DNA of 64,000 nt, taken from the NCBI RefSeq assembly GCF_014640615.1, contig NZ_BMHH01000009.1, forward strand, positions 62,001-126,000, given 5' to 3'. Positions within the stretch are counted from its first letter, which is position 1, and each line of letters begins with the position of its first letter. The notes beneath the pieces are model-generated. The model saw nothing but the letters and a program-made list of their open reading frames with translations. It made no database searches and had not been told where the DNA came from. This document shows, piece by piece, positions 62,489-64,000 of this stretch. The position numbers and the translations under genes were made by a program. Source of the stretch: Paramesorhizobium endophyticum. GTDB taxonomy: Bacteria; Pseudomonadota; Alphaproteobacteria; Rhizobiales; Rhizobiaceae.

Positions 62489-63490
62489 TTATGCGTGCGC
62501 GCGAAAGGCTTCGACCAACTCCGCCATATCCTGCGGCATGGAAGCTTCGAAGGTCATGAGTTCCTCACTCACCGGGTGGATGAAGGACAGAAGCTGTGCA
62601 TGCAGCGCCTGGCGGGGGAATTCCATAACGATCTGCTTCAGCGGCTCCACCAGCTTGTTGGCCTTGGTCTTGAAGGCGCTGCCATATTCCATGTCGCCCA
62701 CCAAGGGATGACCGATATGGGCCATGTGGACGCGAATCTGGTGCGTTCTGCCGGTTTCAAGGCGGCACTCGATGAGCGAGGCGAGCGCGGTGGCGTCTTC
62801 CTTGGCGCCGAACTTCTCTACCACCGAATAATGCGTCACCGCATGGCGGGCGTCGTCGCGGGCCTCGCTCACCACCGCTTGCCGCGTGCGGTCTTTATGC
62901 GAGCGGCCAAGATGGGCATCGACCGTGCCATGGGTGCGGTCCGTGGTGCCCCAGACGAGGGCCAGATAGGCGCGTTCGAGATCGCCGGTGCGGCCATGGT
63001 CGGCAAACTGGGCGGAGAGGTGGCGATGGGCGCGGTCGTTCTTCGCAACGACCATGACGCCGGTCGTCTCCTTGTCGAGGCGGTGGACGATGCCGGGCCG
63101 CTTGACGCCGCCGATGCCCGAGAGCGTGTCGCCGCAATGATGGATCAGCGCGTTGACGAGCGTGCCTGTCCAATTGCCGTTTCCGGGATGGACCACCAGC
63201 CCTGCCGGCTTGTTGATGACGATGACGTCATCATCTTCGTAGAGGATATCGAGCGGGATATCCTCGCCCTGCGGCTCGGCTGGCTCCGGCTCCGGCATCT
63301 GGAGGCCTATCACCATGCCCTCGCGCAGCTTGGCCTTCGGCTCCAGCACTGGCTTGCCATCCACCGTAACCTGGCCGTCCGCGATCAGCGACTGGATGCG
63401 GCTGCGCGACAAATCCGGGCCAAGCTCACCCGCCAGCCACTGGTCGAGGCGCTTTCCCGCGGCGGCGGCATCGGCAATTAGCTCTTTCAA
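62489..63490 (-). CDS. rluD: RluA-family 23S rRNA pseudouridine synthase (RluD-like)
   Basis: A 333-residue enzyme. An N-terminal S4 RNA-binding domain (KRLDQWLAGELGPDLSRSRI) is followed by the synthase domain, with the catalytic motif PGIVHRLDKETTGVMVVAKN (Asp139) and TGRTHQIRVHMAHIGHPLVG. RluD modifies helix 69 of 23S rRNA; S4 plus overall length favours RluD over RluA. It is upstream of rpoH on the same strand. Confidence 0.92.
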   Translation of the reverse strand: MKELIADAAAAGKRLDQWLAGELGPDLSRSRIQSLIADGQVTVDGKPVLEPKAKLREGMVIGLQMPEPEPAEPQGEDIPLDILYEDDDVIVINKPAGLVVHPGNGNWTGTLVNALIHHCGDTLSGIGGVKRPGIVHRLDKETTGVMVVAKNDRAHRHLSAQFADHGRTGDLERAYLALVWGTTDRTHGTVDAHLGRSHKDRTRQAVVSEARDDARHAVTHYSVVEKFGAKEDATALASLIECRLETGRTHQIRVHMAHIGHPLVGDMEYGSAFKTKANKLVEPLKQIVMEFPRQALHAQLLSFIHPVSEELMTFEASMPQDMAELVEAFRAHA

Positions 63491-63584
63491 TCGTAACTTC
63501 CCTTCGTTATCACGCGGCCTGCCGCATATTTATCCACATGATCCCTCATTTCGAGGATCATGCGCGAACCGGAGACCATATTCG

Positions 63585-64000
63585 ATGCAGGATCGATATC
63601 ATCAGGACTATCCTGATCACCAGACCTATCCGGACCATCAGAGCCAAGCCTACCAGACTCATCAGGGGCAGGCCTATCCGGGCGCTTATCCGGCGGAGCC
63701 TCCGCTCGACCCTGCCATGGAAAAGGTTCGCCGCAAGATGATGCGGCTGCTGGCGGTTTCGATCGGCATCATGCTTGTCGGTCTTATGGCCGTGCTGGCG
63801 GCCGTTGTCTACAAGATCAACCAGCCCAGCGAGCCGGAAGCACCAGAGGCGCGGACCGATATACCCGGCCAGCAGGCCGTGGTGCCGGAGACGCCGCCTG
63901 CCGTCATCGAAAGCCAAGTGCCGCTTGCGCCGGGCACTCGCCTGCTGTCGCAAAGCATTTCCGGCGATCTCGTCTCTCTCGAAACGCTGTTGCCCGATGG
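63585..64000 (+). CDS. Membrane protein of unknown function, 3' end outside window
   Basis: The reading frame from ATG 63585 stays open to the window end (138 codons seen). The first 35 residues are a Tyr/Gln/His/Pro-rich tail (DYPDHQTYPDHQSQAYQTHQ). One membrane helix follows (LLAVSIGIMLVGLMAVLAAV, residues about 56-76), then a Pro/Glu-rich periplasmic stretch. GGAGACCATATTCG precedes the start. The gene is divergent from rluD across 94 bp. It is not recognised as a named family. Confidence 0.75.
   Translation, partial: MQDRYHQDYPDHQTYPDHQSQAYQTHQGQAYPGAYPAEPPLDPAMEKVRRKMMRLLAVSIGIMLVGLMAVLAAVVYKINQPSEPEAPEARTDIPGQQAVVPETPPAVIESQVPLAPGTRLLSQSISGDLVSLETLLPD

Overview
The window is a chromosomal segment, roughly 60% GC by eye, from an alphaproteobacterium of the Hyphomicrobiales (Rhizobiales). 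The gene content and order look most like the Brucella/Ochrobactrum/Phyllobacterium group: TrcR, RcdA, the tkt-gap-pgk-fba cluster, zapA-6S RNA-formyl-THF cyclo-ligase, ruvCAB followed by the complete tol-pal-tilS-ftsH-glmM series, Omp25/31-type porin-family proteins, serC-serA, and purA-rpoH-rluD. I do not assign a genus. No prophage, insertion sequence, CRISPR array, tRNA or rRNA was seen.

Layout. 1-8 kb: truncated MFS transporter, DUF1192 protein, quinone oxidoreductase, a secreted phytase-type esterase behind a near-ideal PHO box, the regulator TrcR, a WYL regulator with a PfpI-like protein, and a DUF1127 protein. 8-14.5 kb (minus strand): central carbon cluster tkt, gap, DUF1089, pgk, class I fba. 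14.8-20.3 kb: DUF4164, zapA, 6S RNA, formyl-THF cyclo-ligase, YmdB-like phosphodiesterase, TerC, bioY with DUF1284, YebC. 20.7-34.8 kb: mixed metabolism and transport (small kinase, rpmE, MsbA-like ABC exporter, orphan Bug protein, FAD dehydrogenase, MotA/MotB-like pair, suhB-type phosphatase, efp, Sel1 repeats, thiE, TauE, opgC). 34.8-36.4 kb: the most unusual stretch, with a candidate small RNA, rcdA, and two tandem copies of a compact antisense/micropeptide module. 36.4-50.3 kb: ruvCAB, a GH5 hydrolase, ybgC-tolQRAB-pal-cpoB, tilS, ftsH. 50.4-64 kb: glmM, two porin-family proteins, serC, serA, acetyltransferase, purA, a membrane protein, rpoH, rluD and a truncated membrane protein.

Themes. 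(1) Five exact TTAA-N7-TTAA sites, the CtrA consensus, lie only in upstream regions: before tolQ, both outer-membrane protein genes, rcdA (the adaptor for CtrA proteolysis) and the candidate small RNA. This suggests a cell-cycle-timed envelope regulon with a built-in feedback loop. (2) Between rcdA and ruvC sit two homologous modules. Each has convergent promoters, a minus-strand 5' hairpin, a perfect Shine-Dalgarno before a 21- or 24-codon peptide, and a distal anti-Shine-Dalgarno arm that could close the transcript on itself. The two copies differ in the stem by a compensatory base-pair change. The design resembles a type I toxin-antitoxin pair and is the best candidate for an undescribed system. 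(3) At least six families of intergenic palindromic repeats fill the gaps, and one element sits in frame inside tilS.

All calls come from reading the sequence and from general family knowledge; no database search was run.
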